DNA from: Rhodospirillales bacterium
Lineage (GTDB): Bacteria > Pseudomonadota > Alphaproteobacteria > Micavibrionales > Micavibrionaceae
Reading direction: 5' to 3'
Length of the DNA stretch: 64,000 nucleotides
NCBI GenBank assembly: GCA_023898785.1
Contig: CP060239.1
Location: 1,054,001-1,118,000 of the forward strand
Part shown: positions 42,809 to 50,433 of the stretch, one piece after another
Numbering within the stretch: position 1 is the first letter of the stretch
How the letters are laid out: every line of letters starts with the position of its first letter
Notes under the pieces: generated by a model
Databases searched by the model: none
Seen by the model: the letters and a program-made list of their open reading frames with translations, nothing else
What the model was told of the DNA's origin: nothing
Program-made: the position numbers and the translations under genes

Positions 42809-44740
42809 ATGGCGGCAAGTTCCTATGATAATTTCACGGCGTTTTACGCGCAGGATCCAAGTGTATTTGGCAATACGTATGAAACAAGCGTAAAAATTGC
42901 AACCGTGAGACTTCTAGATTCGCAAAACAACGACACGTTGAATCAGAAAATCAATGCGGCTCTTCACGCCATTGATACGGGACAGGGAGACCCTGAATCC
43001 CTTATAAACGATCTTCAAGCATATGTTGATGACAGATTTTCTGCTGTTGGGGGACCTCAATTAAGCCCTCAAGAAGCAGTCAGCTACAAGCATAGTCATG
43101 AAAGGGGGGTGCAGGATCTTATTAAATCCCAACACCCAGACGTTAATGCAAGAGAGATACTCCTCAGTCTGGGACGATATGAGGATGCCATGCCGGAGCA
43201 GGACAGAGCGCAATTGAATAATGACACCAAAGCCTTCACGTTGTTCACCAATATGCTTCCCGCCGATAACAGTTCTCAGGCAAAATTTCTGGAAGCTTAT
43301 GACCATATGTCCACCGCGCGGACAAACATAGAGCAGAAGTATCAGGGCTATGATGAATTGCAGGTTTTATCTCATAAAATTGGAGACACGGATCGTGCGC
43401 TCACCCAGAATTTTGGTTATCAAAATACTCTTTTCGATGTTGAAGGCCACGAAATAGTGTTGCCCACCGGCGGATATGCGTCTGCGCTGCTTGATAAACG
43501 TCCCGAGGTCTTTGATACAAGCAAGCCGCTTTTCGATCATAATGCCTTTGATGCATTTACTCAGCGTGCCCGCACACTACAACAGGGTGTTGAGAACGCA
43601 ATTTCCGCCGGACCGCCCTATAATAATTTGGAAGATTTGAAAACAGGATATGGTACGCTTAGAGGTGAAATCAGAGATTTTTCACAAGACGCCAAGCAGA
43701 ATTTCCTTAACCGCGCACAGCAATATTATGATGAAGAATTAGCGCTGTTAAAACAAGTACACGCAGATAACCCTCATGCTTCTTCTTTTGCCGACGTCGC
43801 GCTTTATCTTAAAGACGTTGGTGATCATCCGGATATAACCGGGAGTGCTTATGGCCGTTCTGGGTACATGATCGAGGCTTCTATGAACGCCGTGCGTAAC
43901 GTGCGCGAGCTTATTGGGAAGTACGATGAACCCGCAATCCGCAAAGCGTTTGATACGCTCAAATCGGATTCTGTTGAAGTTAGCGCTGCCCCAGCAGCGC
44001 CTGCCGCGCCAACAGAGCCCGAGCCTGCAAAGCCTGCATCTGAACCACTCGTCATCCATATCACGGGCGGCACGGAGATGAAGCTCAGTGGCAGGATGGC
44101 GATTGTCGGGCGTGGTACTCAGGTTGTCGAACCGCGCACTGCCCCCAGCGAAGAAGTCAGGAAGATGCAAAGCGCTCTGGTCGCGGCCGGATTTAGTGTC
44201 GGCACCTATCCTGACGGGCATCCAAAAGCCGGTCAGGCATTGACCGACGGGCAAGAAGGCGACAAAACCCGCGGGGCGGCGTTGAAGGCGGCAGAAGCCA
44301 TGAACTTGACCGAAGAGCAGCTGCGCACCATGCCCATTGAGGAATTCACGCAAAAGCTTGAGGACTACAAGCTGAAGATGGAACAGAAACACGGTGTTGT
44401 TGTACCAGATTCAAAGTCTGAAGGAACACAGGTTGCCGGTGCTGAGGCGCCTTTGGCCTGCCCCGTTGAAGGGGGCCGTTCACCGTATGCTCTTGATCAA
44501 ATTCTAAAGCAAAGTCCGGTCGGTGAGATCAGGGAGTTGGGGCGGGGAACGCCGCAAATGTGTTTTACAGATGAAGGTCAGAATATGCTTATTGGGGGGA
44601 ATCCTGCCAGCGAGAATTTCCAGAATTTTGCGGTTGCAAATCCTGCGGTTGTAGAGCCTCCGCAATCATCACCTGAACTTAAGCCGGATCAAGAAGCCCC
44701 TGCTGTACAGAACGACACTGTGACACTCCGCCTTGCTTAA
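42809..44740 (+). CDS. Hypothetical 643-residue protein with peptidoglycan-binding-like region
   Basis: No clear signal peptide (starts MAASSYDNFTAFYAQDP); the ribosome site GAAGAGGGTAAAG is good. Residues 1-390 are mostly helical and without a recognised fold. A linker of Ala/Pro/Glu (APAAPAAPTEPEPAKP, ~395-410) precedes VIHITGGTEMKLSG. Residues ~445-500 (VRKMQSALVAAGFSVGTYPDG.. then EGDKTRGAALKAAEAM) look like a peptidoglycan-binding domain of the PG_binding_1 type, with a YPDGHPKAGQAL insertion. It stands alone between divergent cckA and convergent flhB. Substrate and location unknown. Confidence 0.6.
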   Translation: MAASSYDNFTAFYAQDPSVFGNTYETSVKIATVRLLDSQNNDTLNQKINAALHAIDTGQGDPESLINDLQAYVDDRFSAVGGPQLSPQEAVSYKHSHERGVQDLIKSQHPDVNAREILLSLGRYEDAMPEQDRAQLNNDTKAFTLFTNMLPADNSSQAKFLEAYDHMSTARTNIEQKYQGYDELQVLSHKIGDTDRALTQNFGYQNTLFDVEGHEIVLPTGGYASALLDKRPEVFDTSKPLFDHNAFDAFTQRARTLQQGVENAISAGPPYNNLEDLKTGYGTLRGEIRDFSQDAKQNFLNRAQQYYDEELALLKQVHADNPHASSFADVALYLKDVGDHPDITGSAYGRSGYMIEASMNAVRNVRELIGKYDEPAIRKAFDTLKSDSVEVSAAPAAPAAPTEPEPAKPASEPLVIHITGGTEMKLSGRMAIVGRGTQVVEPRTAPSEEVRKMQSALVAAGFSVGTYPDGHPKAGQALTDGQEGDKTRGAALKAAEAMNLTEEQLRTMPIEEFTQKLEDYKLKMEQKHGVVVPDSKSEGTQVAGAEAPLACPVEGGRSPYALDQILKQSPVGEIRELGRGTPQMCFTDEGQNMLIGGNPASENFQNFAVANPAVVEPPQSSPELKPDQEAPAVQNDTVTLRLA

Positions 44741-44745
44741 TTTGT

Positions 44746-45822
44746 CTAGTGCAATTTTCCTTTTTGTTTAAAGACGAAGGAGATGACTTCGGCGACGGCC
44801 TGGTATTGCTCAACGGGAATAGTTTCGTCGATTTCAACCGTGTCATAGAGCGTGCGGGCCAGAGGCCGGTTTTCATACAAGATAATATCATGCTGTTTGG
44901 CGACTTCACGAATGCGCAAGGCAATCTCGTCAATTCCCTTGGCGACGCAGAGCGGCGCTTCCATGGTTTCGGGGTCGTATTTGAGGGCGATGGAATAGTG
45001 CGTCGGGTTGGTGATGACGACATCCGCAGACGGCACGGCCTGCATCATACGCTGGCGGGCTTTTTCAGAGCGAAGCTGGCGCAGTCGGGCTTTGACATGC
45101 GGGTCGCCCTCGGTTTGCTTATATTCGTCTTTGACCTCCTGTTTGGTCATGCGCATTTTTTTGGCGTGTTCGTGGCGTTGATAGACCAGATCGATCACGG
45201 CTACGACGACCAGCACGATCAAAACGCCGATCATCAGGCTCACGACGAGGCTTTTAAGTTCTCCCATCAGCAGCGGGATGGGCAGGCCGATAAAATGTTC
45301 GAACTTGTCAAAGTAGGGATAAATGATAATCACGCCGACCACGCCAATGATGGCGAGTTTAAGCAGTCCCTTGGCAAACTCCATCAGCGAGCGCATGGAA
45401 AAGAGGCGTTTAAAGCCTTTGATCGGAGAAATCTTGCTAATTTCGGGTTTTATAGCTTCGGGGGCAAAGAGCGGGCCGACCTGCACAAATGGCGCGAGAA
45501 AAGCGACGATAAACAAAAAAGCCAATGGCAGAGCCAGCGCCATTAGAACCTGTTTTAGCCCGCCGCCCAGTATTACACCCATACCGCCGGGGGCGGAGGG
45601 GAAGGCATAGGAACGCTCTATAAACGCTTTGAGGATTTCAAGCAGATTCGTGAACGCGAACGGGGCCATCAGGGCGACAAGGATTGTTCCAGCAAAGAGC
45701 ATAAGCCAGTTATTGATTTCTTTGGATACCGCGACCTGGCCTTTCTTGCGAGCCTCCTCCAGTTTTTTTGGGGTGGGGTCTTCGGTTTTCTGGGCGTCGT
45801 CTTGTTCCTGATTGTCGCTCAT
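44746..45822 (-). CDS. flhB: Flagellar export switch protein FlhB
   Basis: 358 residues. Four membrane segments in residues ~35-215 and a cytoplasmic C-domain that controls the switch from hook to filament export. The autocleavage site NPTH is present at Asn271 (VVITNPTHYSIALKYD). The N-terminus EKTEDPTPKKLEEARKKGQVAVSKE is typical (here DAQKTEDPTPKKLEEAR). Last gene of the unit flgB-flgC-fliE-fliQ-fliR-flhB, 208 bp after fliR with repeats between. A free homologue of its C-domain is at 48826. Confidence 0.95.
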   Translation of the reverse strand: MSDNQEQDDAQKTEDPTPKKLEEARKKGQVAVSKEINNWLMLFAGTILVALMAPFAFTNLLEILKAFIERSYAFPSAPGGMGVILGGGLKQVLMALALPLAFLFIVAFLAPFVQVGPLFAPEAIKPEISKISPIKGFKRLFSMRSLMEFAKGLLKLAIIGVVGVIIIYPYFDKFEHFIGLPIPLLMGELKSLVVSLMIGVLIVLVVVAVIDLVYQRHEHAKKMRMTKQEVKDEYKQTEGDPHVKARLRQLRSEKARQRMMQAVPSADVVITNPTHYSIALKYDPETMEAPLCVAKGIDEIALRIREVAKQHDIILYENRPLARTLYDTVEIDETIPVEQYQAVAEVISFVFKQKGKLH

Positions 45823-45825
45823 GTT

Positions 45826-46010
45826 TTTATATTAACCGCGAATGAACGCAAATGGACACAAATTTATATTAACCGCAAAGACGCAGAGGGCGCGAAGTTT
45901 TTACGCGGAGATTCGAAGGGGAATTTTGTTTTATCCCCCTCACCCAGCTATACGCTAATCTTGGCATTGCCTCGATAAGCGATAGCATCCCTCTCCCTCA
46001 AGGGAGAGGG
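45826..46010. repeat. Tandem-like and palindromic repeats between fliR and flhB
   Basis: The motif TTATATTAACCGC occurs twice (about 45826 and 45864), with CGAATGAACGCAAATGG between. At 45989-46010 there is a hairpin CCCTCTCCCT-CA-AGGGAGAGGG. No U-run follows, so it is not a normal terminator. These fill the 208-bp gap inside the operon. Confidence 0.6.
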
Positions 46011-46030
46011 GGCGTTTAATAACGACAGCG

Positions 46031-46810
46031 TTAACCGCCCGAAGCGCGCAGGAAAAAGACCATGCCTTGTTCAAACTGGGCAATCCAGTACATTACGGCT
46101 GCTGAGAGTACCATTGCAAGCAAGGCAATGGAGAGCAATATCTGCATCGGCAGGGCGAGAATGAAGACCTGAATTTGCGGCATCAGCCGAGAGAGAACGC
46201 CCATACCGACATAGATCAGCAGTGTCATGACGATGAAGGGCGCAGCAATTTTGACGCCGATGGAAAAGCTGGCCGAAACTGTGCGGGACATTAATTCCGC
46301 CATTGAGCCGGTATCAGGGATAGCACCCAGAGGAAACATCTCATAGCTTTCCATGATGCCGATGAACAGCAGGTGATGCAGGTTAAACTGAAACAACATG
46401 ACTACGCCTGTGACCGAGAGCAGCGCGCCAACCAGCGAGCCTTGCGTGGCCATAGAGGGGTTAAAGACTTGCGCGTTGCCAAGGCCGGAGGAGATCGAGA
46501 TCACCATTCCGGCGGTATCCATCGCCGACATGAGCACCCGCGCAATCGTGCCGATAAACAGGCCAATGACAAATTCCATCGCGATTAGCACGAGTAATCC
46601 AAAGGTCGAAGGCAGCGGATCGGGCATATAGGGCATAGCCAGCGGAAAAAGCGCAAAAGATAGCGCCACGCCTATATGCAGGCGGATGCGGGTCGAGACG
46701 AAGGAATCGCCAACGCCGGGCATGATCATGATTGCGCTGCCCAGACGGACGAAGGTCAACATGAAGGCCAGAACGGAGGTGGTCAGGAATGTTTCGATGG
46801 CTGACTCCAC
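46031..46810 (-). CDS. fliR: Flagellar export gate protein FliR
   Basis: 259 residues with about six membrane segments; forms the export gate with FliP and FliQ. Seen: FLTTSVLAFMLTFVRLGSAIMIMPGVGDSFVSTRIRLHIGVALS at the start, EFVIGLFIGTIARVLMSAMDTAGMVISISSGLG, and ILALPMQILLSIALLAMVLSAAVMYW towards the end. The order fliQ-fliR-flhB is standard, but here a family A repeat with a GIY-YIG pseudogene (385 bp) separates fliQ from fliR. Confidence 0.94.
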   Translation of the reverse strand: MESAIETFLTTSVLAFMLTFVRLGSAIMIMPGVGDSFVSTRIRLHIGVALSFALFPLAMPYMPDPLPSTFGLLVLIAMEFVIGLFIGTIARVLMSAMDTAGMVISISSGLGNAQVFNPSMATQGSLVGALLSVTGVVMLFQFNLHHLLFIGIMESYEMFPLGAIPDTGSMAELMSRTVSASFSIGVKIAAPFIVMTLLIYVGMGVLSRLMPQIQVFILALPMQILLSIALLAMVLSAAVMYWIAQFEQGMVFFLRASGG

Positions 46811-46824
46811 TACAGCCTCTCTGC

Positions 46825-47189
46825 GTCATTGCGAGCGGAGCGAAGCAATCCAGAATTTCTATGCCGTGATTTTTTCATAGAGATCATCCCATTGAGCATT
46901 CTGGCCCTCAACAAGCGCCAGCTTTTTCTTTCTAGAGCCACCTTTAATTTGCTTTTCTAATTTGCTTTTCGCGTTTTATAGCTTCTTCCATATCGTCGTA
47001 TATTTCGTAATATACCAGCAATGTACAGTTGTGTTTTTTGGTAAATCCATCAATCGCTTTTTGTTTATGTTGATATATCCTTGTAACTAAGTCAGATGTC
47101 ACGCCCGTATAAAGCGTACCGTTTCTTTTACTCGCCAATATATAAACAGCCGGTTGTTTCATATCTGGATTGCTTCCCTCGCAATGACG
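46825..47189. mobile_element. Palindromic repeat family A, copy 5, carrying a GIY-YIG gene
   Basis: The left arm GTCATTGCGAGCGGAGCGA ending AATCCAGA (46825-46855) and right arm TCTGGATTGCTTCCC ending CTCGCAATGACG (to 47189) are the two halves of one family A palindrome, opened by about 300 bp that code for a GIY-YIG nuclease. The longer reading frame of the nuclease starts inside the right arm (MRHCEGSNPD). It sits between fliQ and fliR. This is the only copy here with cargo. Confidence 0.82.
46859..47162 (-). pseudogene. GIY-YIG nuclease gene, frameshifted by 13-bp duplication
   Basis: A small GIY-YIG (UvrC-type) single-domain nuclease: MKQPAVYILASKRNGTLYTG (the GIY/YIG strands) VTSDLVTRIYQHKQKAIDGFT, KKHNCTLLVYYEIYDDMEEAIKREKQI. 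The tandem duplication of GAAAAGCAAATTA (13 bp, about 46952-46977) then shifts the frame, with a stop at 46944. Removing one copy restores KGGSRKKKLALVEGQNAQWD and DLYEKITA, followed by TAG at 46859, which is the normal C-terminus of the family (W.DLYE.I). The intact protein would have about 96 residues. In this copy the conserved C-terminus is lost, so it is probably inactive. Confidence 0.82.
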
Positions 47190-47195
47190 CACGTG

Positions 47196-47462
47196 CTAGC
47201 CCAGCCCGATCATTTTATCGGCCAGGCTTTCCATGAACACGCTTAGAGTTTTCATCATGGAGGGGAGGAAAATGAACATGGCCAGAAATATAGCGAGAAT
47301 TTTGGGAACGAAAACGAGGGTGATTTCCTGAATTTGCGTAAGGGCCTGGACCAATGCGATCGTCACCCCGACCACAAGGCCAACGAGCAGCACCGGCGCG
47401 CCGATCTGGATAGCGATCAAGAGCGCTTGCTGGACTGTTTCGAGAATTTGTTCGTCGTTCAT
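47196..47462 (-). CDS. fliQ: Flagellar export gate protein FliQ
   Basis: 88 residues with two membrane segments: ALLIAIQIGAPVLLVGLVVGVTIALVQALTQIQEITLVFVPKILAIFLAMFIFLPSMM-type core, matching FliQ throughout. It is a subunit of the FliPQR export gate. 44 bp after fliE; the next gene, fliR, is displaced by the GIY-YIG repeat. Confidence 0.95.
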   Translation of the reverse strand: MNDEQILETVQQALLIAIQIGAPVLLVGLVVGVTIALVQALTQIQEITLVFVPKILAIFLAMFIFLPSMMKTLSVFMESLADKMIGLG

Positions 47463-47506
47463 GAAAAAAGGTTAGCCTGAATCGAACAGAATGCGCAAGC
47501 AAGCTG

Positions 47507-47848
47507 CTAAATCGGCATGCGCATAATCTCTTGATAAGCCGAAATCATGCGATCGCGGACGGAAACGACGGTTTGGAGGGTGAGTTCGGCGGCAGTGACG
47601 GCCTGCACAACATCGGTGAGGTCGGCTTCGCCGGTTACAGCCCTGGCAGACATTTCCTCACTCTTGCGCATTGTATCTACAGATTCGCTGGCTTTTTGTT
47701 TCAGAAAATCTGAAAACGTGACGCCGCCAGCGCCTCCGCTTTCGCCGGAAGAGTCCGTTTCATCTGCGCCTTTGGCCCCTTGGGCGATATTCATCGAACG
47801 CGAATAGGCGTTCATCGCTATGTTTGGGTCTATGATCTTGTCCACCAT
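47507..47848 (-). CDS. fliE: Flagellar hook-basal body protein FliE
   Basis: 113 residues, joining the MS ring to the rod. The C-terminal half is the conserved part: SFSDFLKQKASESVDTMRKSEEMSARAVTGEADLTDVVQAVTAAELTLQTVVSVRDRMISAYQEIMRMPI, ending as FliE does. The N-terminal 45 residues are Ala/Ser/Gly-rich. 37 bp after flgC. Confidence 0.93.
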   Translation of the reverse strand: MVDKIIDPNIAMNAYSRSMNIAQGAKGADETDSSGESGGAGGVTFSDFLKQKASESVDTMRKSEEMSARAVTGEADLTDVVQAVTAAELTLQTVVSVRDRMISAYQEIMRMPI

Positions 47849-47885
47849 GGGGTTACTCCTTGCTCTTTATTATACGCGCCAATCA

Positions 47886-48302
47886 TTAACGCAGCAAATC
47901 GATTGTGCGCATGATCATGCCGCGCGATTGTTCAATCATTCCGAGGTTGGCTTCGTATGAACGCTGAGCCTCGCGAATGTCCATGGTTTCGATCAACGGC
48001 TCAACATTTGGATATTTCACATAGCCTTCTTCATTAGCCGCCGGGTGGCCGGGTTCGTATTTGAGTTTGAATTTATCCTCGTAATCCTCGCCTATCTTGT
48101 TAACCTCGACTTTCTTAACACCTGCCTCACGATCCAGTACATTTTTGAATGAAATGGTCTGGCGGCGGTAAGGATCGGCGCCGGGTGTTTCGCCCGTTGT
48201 ATTGGCGTTGGCGACGTTTTCCGAGATGACACGGATGCGCGTGCCTTGGGCGCGCATGCCGCTGGCGGAGATTTGCATAGCGTTTAAAAGTTCGGTTCCC
48301 AT
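47886..48302 (-). CDS. flgC: Flagellar proximal rod protein FlgC
   Basis: 138 residues. N-terminal rod motif LNAMQISASGMRAQGTRIRVISENVANANTTGETPGADPYRRQTISF; C-terminal YVKYPNVEPLIETMDIREAQRSYEANLGMIEQSRGMIMRTIDLLR, the standard ending. 20 bp after flgB. Confidence 0.96.
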   Translation of the reverse strand: MGTELLNAMQISASGMRAQGTRIRVISENVANANTTGETPGADPYRRQTISFKNVLDREAGVKKVEVNKIGEDYEDKFKLKYEPGHPAANEEGYVKYPNVEPLIETMDIREAQRSYEANLGMIEQSRGMIMRTIDLLR

Positions 48303-48322
48303 TATCTATCCCTCCTTATGCC

Positions 48323-48736
48323 TTAGCGCTGGCGGCCGAGCGCGGTGTAAATCATGCCGGTGTTCTTTTGGTATAGATTGGTCATGAGGTTGTAATCCAT
48401 CACCGTCTGACCGGAATTTATGAGCTGTTCTTCCATGATGACGGCGTTACCAGCCGGAGCGACTTCATAGGTTCTTTTCTGCTTTTGCGGGTCATCAATG
48501 CGCACATCGCCTGGTGGAGGCATATGAAGATTGTCGGTTGTTTCGAGACGAACGCCGGACTTGCCCTTGGTCACGTTTTGCAGCACGTTGCCGAAATCTA
48601 CGGGTTTAAGGTCTTTGGGGCGGTAACCGGGCGTATCGGTATTGGCGATGTTTTGTGAAATTACGCGCTGGCGCTGGTTCAAAAAGTCCATTTTCGCGCC
48701 CAGGGCCTTTAAAAGTGCAATATTTTCCGTCGTCAT
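48323..48736 (-). CDS. flgB: Flagellar proximal rod protein FlgB
   Basis: 137 residues; ALGAKMDFLNQRQRVISQNIANTDTPGYRPKDLKPVDFG is the rod-protein N-terminus and MDYNLMTNLYQKNTGMIYTALGRQ the end. First gene of the leftward unit flgB-flgC-fliE-fliQ-fliR-flhB, with a sigma-54-type promoter about 75-90 bp upstream. Confidence 0.95.
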   Translation of the reverse strand: MTTENIALLKALGAKMDFLNQRQRVISQNIANTDTPGYRPKDLKPVDFGNVLQNVTKGKSGVRLETTDNLHMPPPGDVRIDDPQKQKRTYEVAPAGNAVIMEEQLINSGQTVMDYNLMTNLYQKNTGMIYTALGRQR

Positions 48737-48808
48737 TGTCTTATACCTTACTTATACTCTATTTATATGGCCGCATTTTGAGTTTGCGGCTCTTATGGGT
48801 TTAACAAT

Positions 48809-48823
48809 GCGAAAGCCGTGCCA
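48809..48823 (-). promoter_or_regulatory. Sigma-54-type promoter for flgB operon
   Basis: Read leftward, TGGCACGGCTTTCGC matches the -24/-12 consensus TGGCACG-N4-TTGC with one change (TCGC for TTGC). Position fits flgB (ATG at 48736). It ends 3 bp before the ATG of the divergent FlhB-C-domain gene. Confidence 0.7.
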
Positions 48824-48825
48824 AG

Positions 48826-49194
48826 ATGGTTGATGAGTATGATGATGGGCGGAAAGTTAGCCACAAAGACAGACTAACCCCTTTAAATATAAAGAAAAAA
48901 TCAAAACGTCAGACGGCGGTGGCGGTACAGGAAGGTGAGGCGCTGGGTGATGCGCCGGTGATTCGCGCGGCCGGGCGGGGAAAACTTGCCGAGAAGATTC
49001 TGCAGCTTGCCTTTGAGAATGATATTAAGGTGCGCGAGGATAGCGCGCTGGCGGAAATGCTGGCGAAAATTGAGCTGGATAGCCCTATTCCGTCGGAAGC
49101 GTTTATGGCAGTGGCGGAGATTTTGGCCTATGTTTACCAGGCGAATGGAAAGCCGAATCCGTTTAATGTGTCGCTGGAAGAATTAGAGGATTAG
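48826..49194 (+). CDS. Free FlhB C-terminal-domain paralogue (FhlB-like)
   Basis: 122 residues; soluble. After a basic N-terminus (NIKKKSKRQTAVAVQ) comes a region homologous to the FlhB/YscU cytoplasmic domain downstream of the cleavage site: APVIRAAGRGKLAEKILQLAFENDIKVREDSALAEMLAKIELDSPIPSEAFMAVAEILAYVYQANGK. It parallels the end of the full FlhB in this window. The NPTH site and membrane part are missing. In other bacteria FhlB can replace part of FlhB function in the export switch. It heads the rightward set with fliO and fliP. Confidence 0.85.
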   Translation: MVDEYDDGRKVSHKDRLTPLNIKKKSKRQTAVAVQEGEALGDAPVIRAAGRGKLAEKILQLAFENDIKVREDSALAEMLAKIELDSPIPSEAFMAVAEILAYVYQANGKPNPFNVSLEELED

Positions 49195-49200
49195 AATGCA

Positions 49201-49269
49201 CGAAACCCCGGATTCAATCCGGGGTCCATGTGAATTTTGTATAGACCCCGTGTTAAACACGGGGTTTCG
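49201..49269. repeat. Palindromic element family C (double hairpin)
   Basis: Two hairpins, CCCCGG-ATTCAAT-CCGGGG and ACCCCGTG-TTAAA-CACGGGGT, nested between outer arms CGAAACCCC and GGGGTTTCG. It lies between the FhlB-like gene and fliO. The hairpin at 38817 is similar. Confidence 0.75.
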
Positions 49270-49283
49270 AAGGAGAAAAACTT

Positions 49284-49574
49284 ATGGATAGTGTGGGCGG
49301 AGAAGGTCTGGCTTTGATAAAAATGCTGCTGGCGCTGGTGTTTGTGCTGGGGTTGATGGGCGTGCTGGCACTGGTGATGAAGCGGCTGGGCTTAAGCGGA
49401 CAGGGTAATATGCCGGGGACAAAACGGCGATTGAAGGTGATTGAGACCGCTCCCATCGATGCGCGCCACCGGATGGCGCTGATCCAGCGCGATGATGTGC
49501 AACATCTGGTGATATTCGGACCGAATGGCGAAACGGTGGTTGAAACGGGGATCGCGCCGCCTGATAATGATTAA
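49284..49574 (+). CDS. fliO: Flagellar biosynthesis protein FliO
   Basis: 96 residues. One N-terminal membrane segment (LIKMLLALVFVLGLMGVLALVMKRLG) and a short cytoplasmic domain (RRLKVIETAPIDARHRMALIQRDDVQHLVIFGPNGETVVETGI) typical of FliO, which helps assemble the FliPQR gate. It overlaps the fliP start at 49567. Confidence 0.9.
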   Translation: MDSVGGEGLALIKMLLALVFVLGLMGVLALVMKRLGLSGQGNMPGTKRRLKVIETAPIDARHRMALIQRDDVQHLVIFGPNGETVVETGIAPPDND

Positions 49575-50433
49575 CATGTTCTCCCGATTCTTAATGTTAT
49601 TGCGAGCGAAGCAAAGCAATCCAGCAAAAAAATGGATTGCCGCGTCAGGCCTTGTTTTAAAAGCAAACAAAGCTGCGCTTTGCTTTGCGGCGCTCCTCGC
49701 AATGACGGTGGTGTTTTTTATGCCAACCGAGGCGTTTGCGCAGGCAATTAATATCGATCTGGGGCAGGATGGCGATGGGACGGTAACGGGTCGCGTTGTT
49801 CAGCTTGTCGTTTTGCTGACGGTTTTGTCTCTGGCGCCGTCAATTTTGATCATGATGACGAGCTTTACACGCATTGTCGTGGTGCTGTCGTTCCTGCGCA
49901 CAGCAATCGGGATTCAGCAAACGCCGCCCAATACGGTGATGATTTCATTGGCGTTGTTCCTGACATTTTTCATTATGGCTCCTACCCTGCAGGCCGCCTA
50001 TGAAACGGCTGTGGTGCCGTTGATCAATGAAGAAATCGATGAGGTGCAAGCCTTTGAGCGCGGGGTCGATCCGTTTAAAAAGTTTATGATCACGCATGTG
50101 CGCGAGCAGGATTTACGGCTGTTTATGGAGATGAACAAGAGTGAGATGCCGGAGGACGCGATGGAGGTGCCGTTGCAGGTGCTTATTCCCTCTTTCATGA
50201 TTTCGGAGCTGCGCCGCGCGTTTGAGATCGGCTTTATGCTGTTTTTGCCGTTTTTGATTATCGATCTGGTGACGGCGTCGATCCTGATGAGTATGGGGAT
50301 GATGATGTTGCCGCCCGTGACGATTTCCCTGCCGTTTAAGATTATTTTCTTTGTGCTGGTCGATGGATGGTATTTGATTGCCGGATCGCTGATCCGCAGT
50401 TTTGATCCGGCGAATGTGCCTATTCCAGGGTAA
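49567..50433 (+). CDS. fliP: Flagellar export gate protein FliP, signal peptide interrupted by repeat A
   Basis: The mature part (from QAINIDLGQDGDG) is a normal FliP: VLTVLSLAPSILIMMTSFTRIVVVLSFLRTAIGIQQTPPNTVMISLALFLTFFIMAPT, later FMISELRRAFEIGFMLFLPFLIIDLVTASILMSMGMMMLPPVTISLPFKIIFFVLVDGWYLIAGSLIRSF. FliP is a cleaved inner-membrane protein. The N-terminus is odd: between MINMFSRFLML and VVFFMPTEAFAQA lie about 37 residues read from a family A palindrome (LRAKQSNPAKKWIAAS.. ..ALCFAALLAMT). Without them MFSRFLML-VVFFMPTEAFA would be a plain signal peptide. A downstream ATG at 49702 is possible but has no ribosome site. Confidence 0.92.
   Translation: MINMFSRFLMLLRAKQSNPAKKWIAASGLVLKANKAALCFAALLAMTVVFFMPTEAFAQAINIDLGQDGDGTVTGRVVQLVVLLTVLSLAPSILIMMTSFTRIVVVLSFLRTAIGIQQTPPNTVMISLALFLTFFIMAPTLQAAYETAVVPLINEEIDEVQAFERGVDPFKKFMITHVREQDLRLFMEMNKSEMPEDAMEVPLQVLIPSFMISELRRAFEIGFMLFLPFLIIDLVTASILMSMGMMMLPPVTISLPFKIIFFVLVDGWYLIAGSLIRSFDPANVPIPG
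49596..49707. repeat. Palindromic repeat family A, copy 6, inside fliP
   Basis: The left arm GTTATTGCGAGCGAAGC (one change from GTCATTGCGAG) with CAATCCAGC, and the right arm ATGGATTGCCGCGTC...CTCGCAATGACG. The repeat lies entirely within the fliP open frame and is translated without a stop. Confidence 0.92.

Noticed and set aside
44749..45546. 265-codon plus-strand frame across flhB
   Set aside because: FlhB on the minus strand is complete with NPTH; the plus frame is His/Asp-rich shadow sequence.
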